The position numbers and the translations under genes are program-made. From Aureimonas phyllosphaerae (GTDB lineage: Bacteria > Pseudomonadota > Alphaproteobacteria > Rhizobiales > Rhizobiaceae), in contig NZ_FOOA01000008.1 of the NCBI RefSeq assembly GCF_900113065.1, positions 62,001 through 126,000 of the forward strand: a stretch of DNA of 64,000 bases, given 5' to 3'. Under the pieces are notes generated by a model. The model saw only the letters and a program-made list of their open reading frames with translations, did not search any database and was not told the DNA's origin. Positions 55,826 through 64,000 of this stretch are shown here, piece after piece; position 1 is the first letter of the stretch; each line of letters opens with the position of its first letter.

Positions 55826-56334
55826 GCGATGATCCCTCCGGCCGGACGCCTCCGGCGGCCGGGACTATAGCCGCTCGACCTTAACCGACACACCCATCCC
55901 TCAAGCCGGCCAGTTGCCGTCGAAGGCAGGTCTCCCACGACATGTTGCGGCGAATCTGCGGGGGCGATGGCTCGTCCGACGCTCTGCCGGGACGAGGATG
56001 GTACGCGCGACGAGAATGAGGGAAGAAGAGGGAGCCGTTGCGATCGGGCGCGTTTCGAGTTCGCGATGGGCTTGTGCGAAAAGAAGGCGGCGCAGGGTGA
56101 TGCGTACCGCACGGACCGGGATGCGGCAGCGACGAACAGGAAATCCCATACGTTGATGCGAGCAGCTTCGACCGCGATCGGCACCCGGGTATCGATCCTT
56201 CGACCTGTGCAAACCGGCTTCGAGCGATACCTTTCCATCCACGCGGCCGACACGATCCGGAGATGCCGCTGCCTGGCTCCTCCTCGCGAAGGGCCGGTTG
56301 GTGCCGGGCGCGCGTTGAAGGAGTACCAGGCCCC
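55826..56334. other. 509-base region without a convincing gene
   Basis: Between the lytic transglycosylase and DUF2231 genes. GC is lower than in the surroundings. Frames exist on both strands (for example 55967-56395 plus, which runs into the next gene) but their proteins are Arg-rich and have no fold-like pattern or clear ribosome site. Possibly a decayed gene or a long regulatory/untranslated region. No hairpin with T-tract is seen. Confidence 0.5.
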
Positions 56335-56772
56335 ATGTCGACCCTCACCCATCCGCCCAGCTCCGCCGCGAGCGGGCTGCACGGGATTTTCCTGAGCTTT
56401 CCCGTCGCCCTGTTCTCGACGGCGCTGGCCGCGGACGCCGCCTATCTCGGCAGCGCCGAGATCCAGTGGACGAACTTCGCCAGCTGGGCGATCGCCGGGG
56501 CGCTGGTCTTCACGGGACTGACGGTCCTCTTCGCGCTCGCCGGCTGGCTGCGGCATATCCGCCGGCCGGGCGGCGTCCGGCGCCTCGTCTACCTCCTGGT
56601 GCTGGCCGCCCTGTTCGCGGTCGGCCTCGTCAACGCCTTCCATCACGCGCAGGACGGATGGAGCTCGGTCGGGACCACCGGTCTCGCGCTGTCCGCCGTG
56701 TCGACCCTTCTGGCGCTCGTCGCAGGCTGGATGTTCTTTTCCCGGACGCAGGCGGTGGAGATCGTGCGATGA
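56335..56772 (+). CDS. DUF2231 membrane protein
   Basis: 145 residues with four spans. GLHGIFLSFPVALFSTALAADAAYL is the DUF2231 entry with the conserved His, and NAFHHAQDGWSSVGTTGLALSAVSTLLALVAGWMF follows. The ATG at 56335 is preferred to one further upstream because homology starts there; GGAG lies 12 bases upstream. It is coupled (ATGA) to the sugar dehydrogenase lipoprotein, a frequent pairing that suggests membrane electron transfer. Confidence 0.83.
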   Translation: MSTLTHPPSSAASGLHGIFLSFPVALFSTALAADAAYLGSAEIQWTNFASWAIAGALVFTGLTVLFALAGWLRHIRRPGGVRRLVYLLVLAALFAVGLVNAFHHAQDGWSSVGTTGLALSAVSTLLALVAGWMFFSRTQAVEIVR

Positions 56773-58094
56773 CCAAGGCTCTCTGGACCGCCCTTCTCGC
56801 CACGCTCGCCCTTTCTGGGTGTGAGGGCAGCGACCCCGCGCTGAACCAGACCGGCGCGCAGCCCGACCTGCCGGCGGTGCGCCAGACGCTGGTGCCGCCG
56901 ATGAACATCGCGACGCCCACCGGGTGGAACGGCGAGGTGCCGACGGTGCCGCAGGGCTTCACGATCGCGGCCTTCGCAAGCGACCTGTCGATCCCCCGCC
57001 AGATGCTGGTGCTGCCGAACGGCGACGTGCTGGTGGCCGAAGGGCGCGGCGGCCATGCGCCGGCGCTGCGCCCGAAGGACGTCATCGCCGGCGTCATCAA
57101 GAAGCGCGGCAATTCGAGCGGCAGCGGCGGCAACCGCATCACCCTCCTGCGCGACGCCGACAACAACGGCCAGCCCGAGGTCCGCACCGTCCTCATTGAC
57201 AATCTCGACGCGCCCTACGGGCTCGCCCTGGTCGACGGGTTCCTCTACGTCGCCGAGCAGGGCGCGCTGACGCGCTTCCCCTACCAGGAGGGGCAGACCG
57301 AGATCACCGCGCCGGGCGAGCAGGTGACGAAGCTCCCCTCCGCCATCAACCATCACTGGACGAAATCGCTCGCGGCGAGCGCCGATGGTTCGAAGCTCTA
57401 TGTCGGCATCGGCTCGAACAGCAATGTCGGCGAGCGGGGGATGACGGTCGAGGAGGAGCGCGCGGTGGTCTGGGAGATCGACCGCGAGACCGGGGCCGCG
57501 CGCACCATCGCACGCGGCATCCGCAACCCGACCGCGCTCGCCATCGAGCCGACGAGCAACGCGCTCTGGGCGGTGGTCAACGAGCGCGACGAGCTCGGGC
57601 CCCAGCTCGTGCCGGACTACCTCACCTCGGTGAAGGACGGCGCCTTCTACGGCTGGCCCTACAGCTACTGGGGCAAGAACCTCGATCCGCGTGTCGAGCC
57701 GCAGCGGCCCGACCTCGTGGAGACGGCGATCGCCCCGGACTACGCGCTCGGCTCGCATGTCGCCGCGCTCGGGCTCTCCTTCGCCCGCGACGGCGGCTTC
57801 GGCGGCCCGTTCGCGCAAGGCGCCTTCATCGGCGAGCACGGCAGCTGGAACCGCGAGGACCTGTCTGGCTACAAGGTCGCCTTCGTGCCCTTCGAGGGCG
57901 GGCGCCCGGCGGGCGAGCCGGTGGACTTCGCCACCGGCTTCCTGACCGCGGACGGACAGGCGCGCGGACGGCCCGTCGGCGTCGCCTTTGATCCGGGAAA
58001 GCGCGTGCTCCTGATCGCGGACGACCTGTCCAACACGATCTGGCGCGTCTCGCAGTCCGAACCCGCGCAGGCGTCGCTCACGCCGGCGCGGTAA
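56769..58094 (+). CDS. PQQ-type sugar (sorbosone) dehydrogenase-like lipoprotein
   Basis: 441 residues. Lipoprotein signal peptide with lipobox LSGC, Cys near residue 18. The rest is a beta-propeller of the glucose/sorbosone dehydrogenase family: IPRQMLVLPNGDVLVAEGRG, GGNRITLLRD, INHHWTKSLAASADGSKLYVGIGSNSN, GIRNPTALAIEP and GEHGSWNR. It would oxidise aldoses or similar at the outer side of the membrane with PQQ. No pqq genes are in the window. Confidence 0.87.
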   Translation: MTKALWTALLATLALSGCEGSDPALNQTGAQPDLPAVRQTLVPPMNIATPTGWNGEVPTVPQGFTIAAFASDLSIPRQMLVLPNGDVLVAEGRGGHAPALRPKDVIAGVIKKRGNSSGSGGNRITLLRDADNNGQPEVRTVLIDNLDAPYGLALVDGFLYVAEQGALTRFPYQEGQTEITAPGEQVTKLPSAINHHWTKSLAASADGSKLYVGIGSNSNVGERGMTVEEERAVVWEIDRETGAARTIARGIRNPTALAIEPTSNALWAVVNERDELGPQLVPDYLTSVKDGAFYGWPYSYWGKNLDPRVEPQRPDLVETAIAPDYALGSHVAALGLSFARDGGFGGPFAQGAFIGEHGSWNREDLSGYKVAFVPFEGGRPAGEPVDFATGFLTADGQARGRPVGVAFDPGKRVLLIADDLSNTIWRVSQSEPAQASLTPAR

Positions 58095-58109
58095 GCTGCC
58101 AAAACCTCG

Positions 58110-58988
58110 TCAGACCGTGACGCGCCACGTCATGGTCCGGCTTTCGCCGGGCGCAAGGCTCACGACGCCCGGCTTTTCAGCGAACTCCCCGTCCCAGCCG
58201 ACGGGGCTCGCCATCGACAGCCACGGCTCGATGCACAGGAACGGTGCGCCGGTCGGCTTCGACCAGATGCCGAGGTCGGGGTAGCCCTCCCACGAAAAGG
58301 CGAGCGCCCGCGCTTCGCTCCCGTCCGGTCGGCGCGCGACGAAGCGCACCGAGCGGCTCCTGACATCCGGCAGCACCAGCGCATCGTCGGCAAACAACGC
58401 TTCGGACAGAGGCAGGGTCCGCCCATCGAGCGGGATCGGGCGCGGGGGGCCGAGAAGCCCGCCGACCACCGACAGCGCCTCGGGGAGCTCGTTGGCGTCG
58501 AACTCGACGACATGGTCCTCCTTCGCGACATCGTCCACCAGCGGCCAGCGGAAGCCCGGATGCGCGCCGAGCCCGAAGGGCAGGGTGCCGGGGCCGGGGT
58601 TCTCGACACGAGCGATGACGGTGAGCGTCGAGCCCTCGACCTCGTGGACGAGTTCGAGCGCGAAGGGAAACGGGAAGATCGCGCGGCTCGCCGCGTCGTC
58701 GGAAAGGCGCATCACGACGCGCGCGGGGCTCGCCTCCACCACGCGGAACGCGCGGTCGCGCGCGAAGCCGTGCTGCGTCATCGTGTAGGCTCGGCCTTCG
58801 TGGCGCAGCGTGTCGCCGGTGAGGCGTCCGACGATCGGAAACAGGACCGGTGCCCGGCGCGTCCAGGCAGTGCCGCCCTGCCAGAGAAGTTCCACCCCGT
58901 CGCGTCTGCGGATGCTCGAGAGTTCCGCACCCAGCGGATCGACGACGACCGTCAGCGTGTCGGTGCGAATGGTGATCGGGTCGCTCAT
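58110..58988 (-). CDS. Aldose 1-epimerase family protein
   Basis: 292 residues of the galactose mutarotase-like fold. PLGAELSSIRRRDGVELLWQG opens, with MTQHGFARDRAF (catalytic His), GLGAHPGFRWPL (second His) and FLCIEPWLS with a conserved Glu in the C-terminal part. Interconverts anomers of hexoses or hexose phosphates. The ATG at 58988 is chosen by homology; it is convergent with the sugar dehydrogenase, so the two may share a sugar substrate. Confidence 0.87.
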   Translation of the reverse strand: MSDPITIRTDTLTVVVDPLGAELSSIRRRDGVELLWQGGTAWTRRAPVLFPIVGRLTGDTLRHEGRAYTMTQHGFARDRAFRVVEASPARVVMRLSDDAASRAIFPFPFALELVHEVEGSTLTVIARVENPGPGTLPFGLGAHPGFRWPLVDDVAKEDHVVEFDANELPEALSVVGGLLGPPRPIPLDGRTLPLSEALFADDALVLPDVRSRSVRFVARRPDGSEARALAFSWEGYPDLGIWSKPTGAPFLCIEPWLSMASPVGWDGEFAEKPGVVSLAPGESRTMTWRVTV

Positions 58989-59126
58989 GGCGGACGGCTC
59001 TCCTCGTGATGCGCCCCGGCTTACGATATCGGGCGCTGCCGTGACAGGGGCGGTTTTCCCGCCTCGCAACCCCGGCGATCTGCGGCTAGGAAGGAACCCC
59101 CGCCGACCGTTCGCACGAGGACGCCC

Positions 59127-60170
59127 ATGACGACATATCGCATCGCTCTCATTCCCGGCGACGGGATCGGCGTGCCCGTGGTGGATGCGGCCTGGACGGT
59201 GCTGGAGCGCGCCGCCTCTCGCCACGGCTTCCAGCTTTCGGCGACGCGCTTTCCCTGGTCCTGCGACTTCTACCGAGAGACCGGCGCGATGATGCCGGCG
59301 GACGGCATCGAGACGCTGCGTGGCTTCGACGCGATCCTCTTGGGCGCCGTCGGCTGGCCCGCGGCCGTGCCCGACGCCGTCTCGCTGCACGGGCTGCTCC
59401 TGCCGATTCGCAAGGCCTTCCGGCAATACGCCAACATCCGCCCGCACCAGCTCCTGCCGGGTGTCGAGGGACCGTTGCGCAAGGAAGGGTTCGACATCCT
59501 CTGCATCCGCGAGAACACGGAAGGCGAGTATTCCGGCGCCGGCGGCCGGGTGCATGTCGGCACGCCCGACGAGGTGGCGGTCGAGACGGCCGTGTTCACG
59601 CGGGTTGGCGTCGAGCGCATCCTGCGCTTCGGCTTCGAGCAGGCCCGCGCGCGGCGCGGCAAGCTCGCCTCGGTGACGAAGTCGAACGCCCAGAAGCACA
59701 CGATGGTGTTCTGGGACGAGATGACGACGGTGATCGCGGCCGAATACCCCGACGTCGAGGTGACGCCCTACCACATCGACGCGATGGCGGCGCGCATGGT
59801 GATGGCGCCGGATACGTTAGACGTCGTGGTCGCCTCCAACCTCTTCGGCGACATCCTGACCGACCTCGGCGCCGCCATCCAGGGCGGGCTCGGCTTTGCG
59901 GCCTCGGCCAACATCAACCCCGACCGCACGGCGCCCTCGATGTTCGAGCCGGTCCACGGCTCGGCGCCCGATATCGCGCATCTCGGCATCGCCAACCCGA
60001 TCGCGACGATCTGGTCGGGGGCGATGATGCTGGAGCATCTTGGCGAGCGCGAGGCGGGCGCCGCGGTGATGCGCGCGGTTGAGGCGGCGACAGCGAAAGG
60101 CATCGGCACGCGGCCCGGACAGGACCGAACCGACACGATCGCTAATGCGGTGCTCCAAGCGCTCGGCTGA
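59127..60170 (+). CDS. Tartrate/isopropylmalate/D-malate dehydrogenase family protein
   Basis: 347 residues, beta-decarboxylating dehydrogenase fold: IALIPGDGIGVPVV, GLLLPIRKAFRQYANIRP, RENTEGEYSGAGGRVH, VTKSNAQKHTMVFWDE and NLFGDILTDLGAAIQGGLGFAASANINP. The YANIRP/RENTEGEYSG style is nearer to tartrate or D-malate dehydrogenase (TtuC/DmlA) than to LeuB. NAD and a divalent metal would be needed. It is alone, with no leu genes nearby. Confidence 0.85.
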   Translation: MTTYRIALIPGDGIGVPVVDAAWTVLERAASRHGFQLSATRFPWSCDFYRETGAMMPADGIETLRGFDAILLGAVGWPAAVPDAVSLHGLLLPIRKAFRQYANIRPHQLLPGVEGPLRKEGFDILCIRENTEGEYSGAGGRVHVGTPDEVAVETAVFTRVGVERILRFGFEQARARRGKLASVTKSNAQKHTMVFWDEMTTVIAAEYPDVEVTPYHIDAMAARMVMAPDTLDVVVASNLFGDILTDLGAAIQGGLGFAASANINPDRTAPSMFEPVHGSAPDIAHLGIANPIATIWSGAMMLEHLGEREAGAAVMRAVEAATAKGIGTRPGQDRTDTIANAVLQALG

Positions 60171-60210
60171 GGGCCTTTTCGGGCGGCGGTCGGCTGCCCG
60201 TCAAATTCCT

Positions 60211-60226
60211 ATGATTTGCTTATCAT
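60211..60226. promoter_or_regulatory. Inverted repeat upstream of the acylase gene
   Basis: ATGAT, TTGCTT, ATCAT: a 5-bp inverted repeat in a local AT-rich patch, 47 bases before the start of the acylase gene. A candidate operator or -10 region. Confidence 0.35.
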
Positions 60227-60248
60227 CGCGATGGGCGGCTAAACCTGG

Positions 60249-60272
60249 GATCGGCATTGGGAGGTGCCGATC
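60249..60272 (+). promoter_or_regulatory. Hairpin presenting the Shine-Dalgarno of the acylase gene in its loop
   Basis: GATCGGCA and TGCCGATC form a perfect 8-bp stem. The 8-base loop TTGGGAGG is the ribosome binding site, and the stem ends directly at the ATG (60273). Such an arrangement can control translation by a protein, small RNA or temperature. Confidence 0.65.
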
Positions 60273-62681
60273 ATGACCAAGCGCATCATCACAGCGGCGC
60301 TGCTGCTGGGAACCGTGAGCGCGTTCGCGCCGCTCGCCCACGCCGAAATGGCCGGTTCGGTCGAGACCGAGACGCGTCGCGTACCGGGTCTCGAGCGCCC
60401 GGCCGAGATCGTCGTCGACTTCTGGGGCATCCCCCACATCTACGCCGCCAACGAGCGCGACGCCTTCTTCCTGCAGGGCTACAACGCGGCACGCGACCGC
60501 CTCTGGCAGATCGACCTCTGGCGCAAGCGCGGTCTCGGCCGGCTGTCGGAGAGCTTTGGCCCTGCCTATGTCGAGCAGGACCGTGCGGCCCGCCTGTTCC
60601 TGTTCCGGGGCGACATGGACAAGGAGTGGTCCGCCTACGGCCCCAAGGCCAAGGGTTACACACAGGCCTTCGTCGAAGGCATCAACGCCTATGTCGACCA
60701 GGTCGCGGACGGCACGCTCGAGCTGCCGATCCAGTTCAAGGCGAGCAACAGCCGACCGGAACGCTGGTCGCCCGAAGACGTCGTGCGCATCCGCAGCCAC
60801 GGGCTGACGCGCAACGCGACCTCGGAGGTCGAGCGGGCGCGCGTCGCCTGCCTTGCCGGGCTGCGGGCCGATGCCCTGCGCGCCAAGCTCGAGCCGGCCT
60901 GGACGACGAAGGTGCCGGACGGGCTGGACCCCTGCCTCGTGCCGGAGGACGTTCTCAAGGACTACGAGCTCGCGACCAAGGGCGTGAGCTTCTCGCCCGA
61001 GACGCAGCGCGACGCCGCGCTCGACGCGCGCTCGTTCCTGGCGGCCTCGCGCGGGAAGCGCGACACGATCGGCTCCAACAACTGGGTCGTCGCGCCGGAG
61101 CGCACCGAGACCGGGCGCCCGATCCTTGCCAACGATCCGCACCGGGCGCACGGCGTTCCCTCGCTGCGCTACATCGTCCATCTCAACGCGCCGGGCCTGT
61201 CGGTGATCGGCGCGGGCGAGCCGTCGCTGCCGGGCATCTCGATCGGCCACAACGGCACCATCGCCTTCGGCCTCACGATCTTCGCGATCGACCAGGAGGA
61301 CCTCTACGTCTACGAGACGAATCCCGGCAATCCGAACCAGTACCGCTACGGTGACGGATGGGAGGACATGCGGGTGGAGCGCGAGACGGTCGCCGTGAAG
61401 GGCGGCGCACCGCAGGAGGTCGAGCTGCGCTACACCCGGCACGGCGCGGTGCTCCGCAGCGATCCGGCCAAGAACCGCGCCTTCGCGCTGCGCACGGTCT
61501 GGCTGGAGCCTGGCACCTCCGCCTATTTCGGCTCCTCGGACTACATGACCGCCCGCAACTGGGACGAGTTCAAGGCGGCGATGGACCGGTTCGCGACCCC
61601 GTCCGAAAATCAGGTCTATGCCGATACCGGCGGCAATATCGGCTGGATCGCGGCCGGCATGACGCCCCGGCGCACCAACTGGGACGGGCTCCTGCCGGTG
61701 CCGGGCGACGGGCGCTACGAATGGGGTTTCTTCACGCGCTCTGACCTGCCCTCCGTATATAATCCCGCCGACGGCTGGTTCGCGACCGCCAACCAGATGA
61801 ACCTGCCGGCGGACCATCCCGCCGCCGAGAAGCCGATCGGCTTCGAATGGGCCAATCCCTCGCGCTACCAGCGTATCGCCGAGGTCCTGTCGGCCGACGA
61901 CCACGTGTCGCTGAACGATGCCATGCGGCTCCAGAACGACGACGGCAGCATGGTCGGGCGGCGCATCGCCAAGCTCTTCGCCGGACAGCCCGCGCCGGCC
62001 GATGCCTTGGAGCGGCAAGCCTTCGACGGCCTGCGCAACTGGGACGGGCAGGTGCGGGCGGACAGCGCGGCGGCCGCGGTCGCCGAGATCATGGTGGCCG
62101 GGCCGCTCGGGCGCGAGACCGTCAAGCTCGCGGTGCCCGAGCCCGCACGCGCCATCGTGGACGACGGCGACATCGGCGCGGTGCTCGATCTTCTGGAAGC
62201 GCCGGACGACCGGCTCGGCACCGACCCGCGTGGGGCGCGCGAGCGCATCCTGTCCGCCGCGCTCACCACGGCGGTCGCCAAGGCGAAGGACCTGATGGGC
62301 GACGATCCCTCCGACTGGCGCTGGGGTGCGATCCATCGGGCGCTGTTCGTCCCCGACGTCGCGCCGCTTCTGTCGGCCAGCGACAAGGCGCAGATGAGCG
62401 TCGGGCCGCTGGCGATCGGCGGCTCCGCCTCGACCCCGCGCGCCACGAGCTACGGGCCGGACTTCGGCGTGCGCGCGGGCGCCTCGTTCCGCATGGTGCT
62501 CGACGTCGGCAACTGGGACGCCAGCCGGACCATCAACACGCCGGGTCAGTCGGGCGACCCGATGAGCCCGCACTACCGCGACCTTGCGCCGCTCTGGGCG
62601 GCCGGCGCCTATGTGCCGCTCCTGTATTCGCGCGGGGCGGTCGAGACCAGCGCAGCCGAGGTGCTGAAGCTCACACCCTAA
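60273..62681 (+). CDS. Exported penicillin-acylase-family (Ntn) amidohydrolase
   Basis: 802 residues. A signal peptide ends near LAHA (residue 24). The alpha part includes DFWGIPHIYAANERDAFFLQGYNAARDRLWQIDL. The autoprocessing junction is TIGSNNW with the catalytic nucleophile Ser268 as the new N-terminus of the beta chain, followed by GRPILANDPHRAHGVPSLRYIVHL. Homologues hydrolyse beta-lactams, N-acyl-homoserine lactones or other amides; the acyl group accepted is not readable. ATG 60273 is supported by GGGAGG. Confidence 0.9.
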   Translation: MTKRIITAALLLGTVSAFAPLAHAEMAGSVETETRRVPGLERPAEIVVDFWGIPHIYAANERDAFFLQGYNAARDRLWQIDLWRKRGLGRLSESFGPAYVEQDRAARLFLFRGDMDKEWSAYGPKAKGYTQAFVEGINAYVDQVADGTLELPIQFKASNSRPERWSPEDVVRIRSHGLTRNATSEVERARVACLAGLRADALRAKLEPAWTTKVPDGLDPCLVPEDVLKDYELATKGVSFSPETQRDAALDARSFLAASRGKRDTIGSNNWVVAPERTETGRPILANDPHRAHGVPSLRYIVHLNAPGLSVIGAGEPSLPGISIGHNGTIAFGLTIFAIDQEDLYVYETNPGNPNQYRYGDGWEDMRVERETVAVKGGAPQEVELRYTRHGAVLRSDPAKNRAFALRTVWLEPGTSAYFGSSDYMTARNWDEFKAAMDRFATPSENQVYADTGGNIGWIAAGMTPRRTNWDGLLPVPGDGRYEWGFFTRSDLPSVYNPADGWFATANQMNLPADHPAAEKPIGFEWANPSRYQRIAEVLSADDHVSLNDAMRLQNDDGSMVGRRIAKLFAGQPAPADALERQAFDGLRNWDGQVRADSAAAAVAEIMVAGPLGRETVKLAVPEPARAIVDDGDIGAVLDLLEAPDDRLGTDPRGARERILSAALTTAVAKAKDLMGDDPSDWRWGAIHRALFVPDVAPLLSASDKAQMSVGPLAIGGSASTPRATSYGPDFGVRAGASFRMVLDVGNWDASRTINTPGQSGDPMSPHYRDLAPLWAAGAYVPLLYSRGAVETSAAEVLKLTP

Positions 62682-62690
62682 GGCGCGAGG

Positions 62691-62708
62691 GGGCGGCTTC
62701 GGCCGCCC
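62691..62708 (+). repeat. Hairpin with UUCG loop between acylase and lyase genes
   Basis: GGGCGGC, TTCG, GCCGCCC: a 7-bp stem closed by C(UUCG)G, a very stable tetraloop. It is ten bases after the acylase stop with no T-tract, so it is probably a 3' stabiliser or a partial terminator. Confidence 0.6.
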
Positions 62709-62778
62709 GCCTTGCCCCTTCCCATGACGGCGAAGGCCGGGGCGCTCCGGCGTCCCGCACACACAAAGGAAAGCTGCC

Positions 62779-64000
62779 ATGACCGCCATTCCCCTTCGGG
62801 CCACGGGGCTCGCGCGTTTTGGGATTGCCCTCGGCCTCGTCGCCCTCGTGCCCGGTTTCGCGCAAGCCGATGATGCCGGGCGCGACGAGTTCTTTTGGCT
62901 CGGCGAGATGAACAAGGCGACCGCCGTCATCAACAGCGAGGCCGGACTGCTTCCCAAGGACAAGGTGCCGGCGATCGCCGCCGCGATCACCAAGGTGCTG
63001 GCCGATGGTTCGCAGCCCGGCGCCAAGCGCCCCTCCACCGTGATCAGTTTCGAGCCTCTCCTCATCAAGGCGGGCGGCGTCGAGGTGACGCTGCTGCATG
63101 CCGGCCGCTCCAGCCAGGACATGCATGCGACCTACCGGGCCGCGATCCTGCGCGACGATCTCCTGTCGCTGGCCAAGCAGCTCGAGGCGACGACGCGCAC
63201 GCTGGTCGACCTCGCCGACCGGCATCGCGAGACGATCGTGCCGAACTATACCAACGGCGTGGCGGCCCAGCCGAACAGCTATGCGCACTATCTCCTGGGA
63301 CACGCCGCCGGCTTCGGGCGCGATGCCGAGCGCATCCGCGAGGCCTATGCCCGCGTCGACCGGTCGGCGATGGGCACCACGGTCTTGAACGGCACCGGCT
63401 GGCCGCTCGACCGCGACCGGATGGCCGGCTATCTCGGCTTTGCCGGCATCGTCGACAACGCCTACGACGCCTCGCAGATCTCCTCGATGGAACATCCGGT
63501 GGAAGTCGGGTCGATCGTCACCTCGATCGCCCTCCACACCGGGCACTTCATCGAGGACGTGATGACGCAATATGCGCAGACGCGGCCCTGGATCCTGCTC
63601 GAGGAGGGCGGCGGCAACACCTACGTGTCGTCCGCCATGCCGCAGAAGCGCAACCCCGGCCTCCTGAACTCGACCCGCAGCGACGCCTCCGCCGCGATCG
63701 CGCTGGCGCTCGGGCCGATCCTCCAGGCCCACAACATCACGCCCGGCATGAACGACCCGAAGGACGTCGAGGCGAACTCCGCCGTGGTGGCCGCTGGCGT
63801 CGAGACGCTGGCCGGCCTCGACAAGGTGCTGAAGGGCCTCATGATCAGCCCGGAGCGGGCGCTGGAGGAGCTGAACAGCGACTGGACCGCCTCGCAGGAG
63901 ATCGCCGACATCCTGATGCGCGACCATGGGCTGCCGTTCCGCGAGGGCCATCACGTCGCCTCGGAGATCGTGACCTATGCGCGGGCGAACGGCATCAAGC
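62779..64000 (+). CDS. Exported argininosuccinate-lyase-family protein (3' end outside window)
   Basis: At least 407 residues, running to the window end. Residues 1-30 look like a signal peptide (GIALGLVALVPGFAQA), which is not normal for this cytoplasmic family. The core has the ASL motifs: LHAGRSSQDMHATYRAAILRDDL (near 113-136), LNGTGWPLD, TSIALHTGHFIED, and the signature SSAMPQKRNPG near residue 285. The superfamily performs fumarate-releasing or similar beta-eliminations. AAAGGAAA lies before the ATG. It follows the exported acylase by 97 bases, so the two may act in sequence in the periplasm. Confidence 0.82.
   Translation, partial: MTAIPLRATGLARFGIALGLVALVPGFAQADDAGRDEFFWLGEMNKATAVINSEAGLLPKDKVPAIAAAITKVLADGSQPGAKRPSTVISFEPLLIKAGGVEVTLLHAGRSSQDMHATYRAAILRDDLLSLAKQLEATTRTLVDLADRHRETIVPNYTNGVAAQPNSYAHYLLGHAAGFGRDAERIREAYARVDRSAMGTTVLNGTGWPLDRDRMAGYLGFAGIVDNAYDASQISSMEHPVEVGSIVTSIALHTGHFIEDVMTQYAQTRPWILLEEGGGNTYVSSAMPQKRNPGLLNSTRSDASAAIALALGPILQAHNITPGMNDPKDVEANSAVVAAGVETLAGLDKVLKGLMISPERALEELNSDWTASQEIADILMRDHGLPFREGHHVASEIVTYARANGIK

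Noticed and set aside
55967-56395. Plus-strand 142-codon frame in the gene-poor gap
   Set aside because: No ribosome site, runs 61 bases into the DUF2231 gene, no recognisable pattern; kept only as part of the unexplained region.
60201-63122. Very long minus-strand open frame opposite the acylase gene
   Set aside because: It is antisense to a clear Ntn hydrolase, and its translation is Arg/Gly/Asp/His-rich with no recognisable fold; long antisense frames are expected at this GC content.

Overview
The window is about 64 kb of high-GC chromosomal DNA, densely packed with genes, with almost every intergenic gap under 300 bases. The gene content points to an alphaproteobacterium of the Rhizobiales, perhaps near Aurantimonadaceae (family-level placement is inference). 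The reasons are the block TIGR02300 gene / tRNA-Ala / aroA / cmk / rpsA, a class II (CP4-like) EPSP synthase, a rhizobial-style polyol locus, and EcfG-like general-stress promoter motifs. I see no phage, transposase, integrase, CRISPR array or rRNA.

Layout. 1-6.1 kb: glycosyltransferase cluster with two GT2 and two GT4 enzymes and a fused sucrose-phosphate synthase/phosphatase-type protein. 6.1-8.7 kb: methionine importer metQ-metN-metI. 8.9-12.2 kb: RibD-like reductase, small exported proteins, a catalase-like haem protein and a HAD phosphatase. 12.3-22.8 kb: a divergent polyol/ketose locus. Its left arm encodes a CUT1-type ABC importer with a DUF2160-like small subunit and two SDR dehydrogenases. 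Its right arm encodes a D-tagatose 3-epimerase-family enzyme, a ROK regulator and two more SDRs, one closely resembling ribitol 2-dehydrogenase. The shared promoter region carries repeated TTGTTGC/GCAACAA half-sites. 22.8-29.4 kb: htpG, an lrgA/lrgB-type pair, a Crp/Fnr regulator and a large MscS-type channel.

29.9-35.2 kb: nikR divergent from nikABCDE, with a near-perfect NikR operator between them. 35.2-42.4 kb: cell-envelope and stress genes (DUF882 peptidase, lipoprotein, manganese catalase, DUF892 ferritin-like, DUF4142, cold-shock protein, acyltransferase). 42.6-48 kb: tRNA-Ala(GGC), the TIGR02300 gene, aroA, a membrane-domain/cytidylate-kinase fusion and rpsA, closed by two tandem terminators. 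48-56 kb: GNAT, LLM flavin oxidoreductase, metallo-beta-lactamase-fold hydrolase, small proteins, diguanylate cyclase, soluble chemoreceptor and lytic transglycosylase. 56.3-64 kb: DUF2231 protein plus PQQ-type sugar dehydrogenase lipoprotein, aldose epimerase, tartrate/isopropylmalate-type dehydrogenase, an exported penicillin-acylase-family hydrolase, and an exported argininosuccinate-lyase-family protein cut by the window end.

Points most worth a second look: the in-frame membrane-Cmk fusion; the exported acylase plus exported ASL-family lyase, with a Shine-Dalgarno-in-loop hairpin before the acylase; the operator array of the polyol locus; the NikR operator; and a Gly in the EPSP synthase where CP4 has the tolerance-giving Ala.
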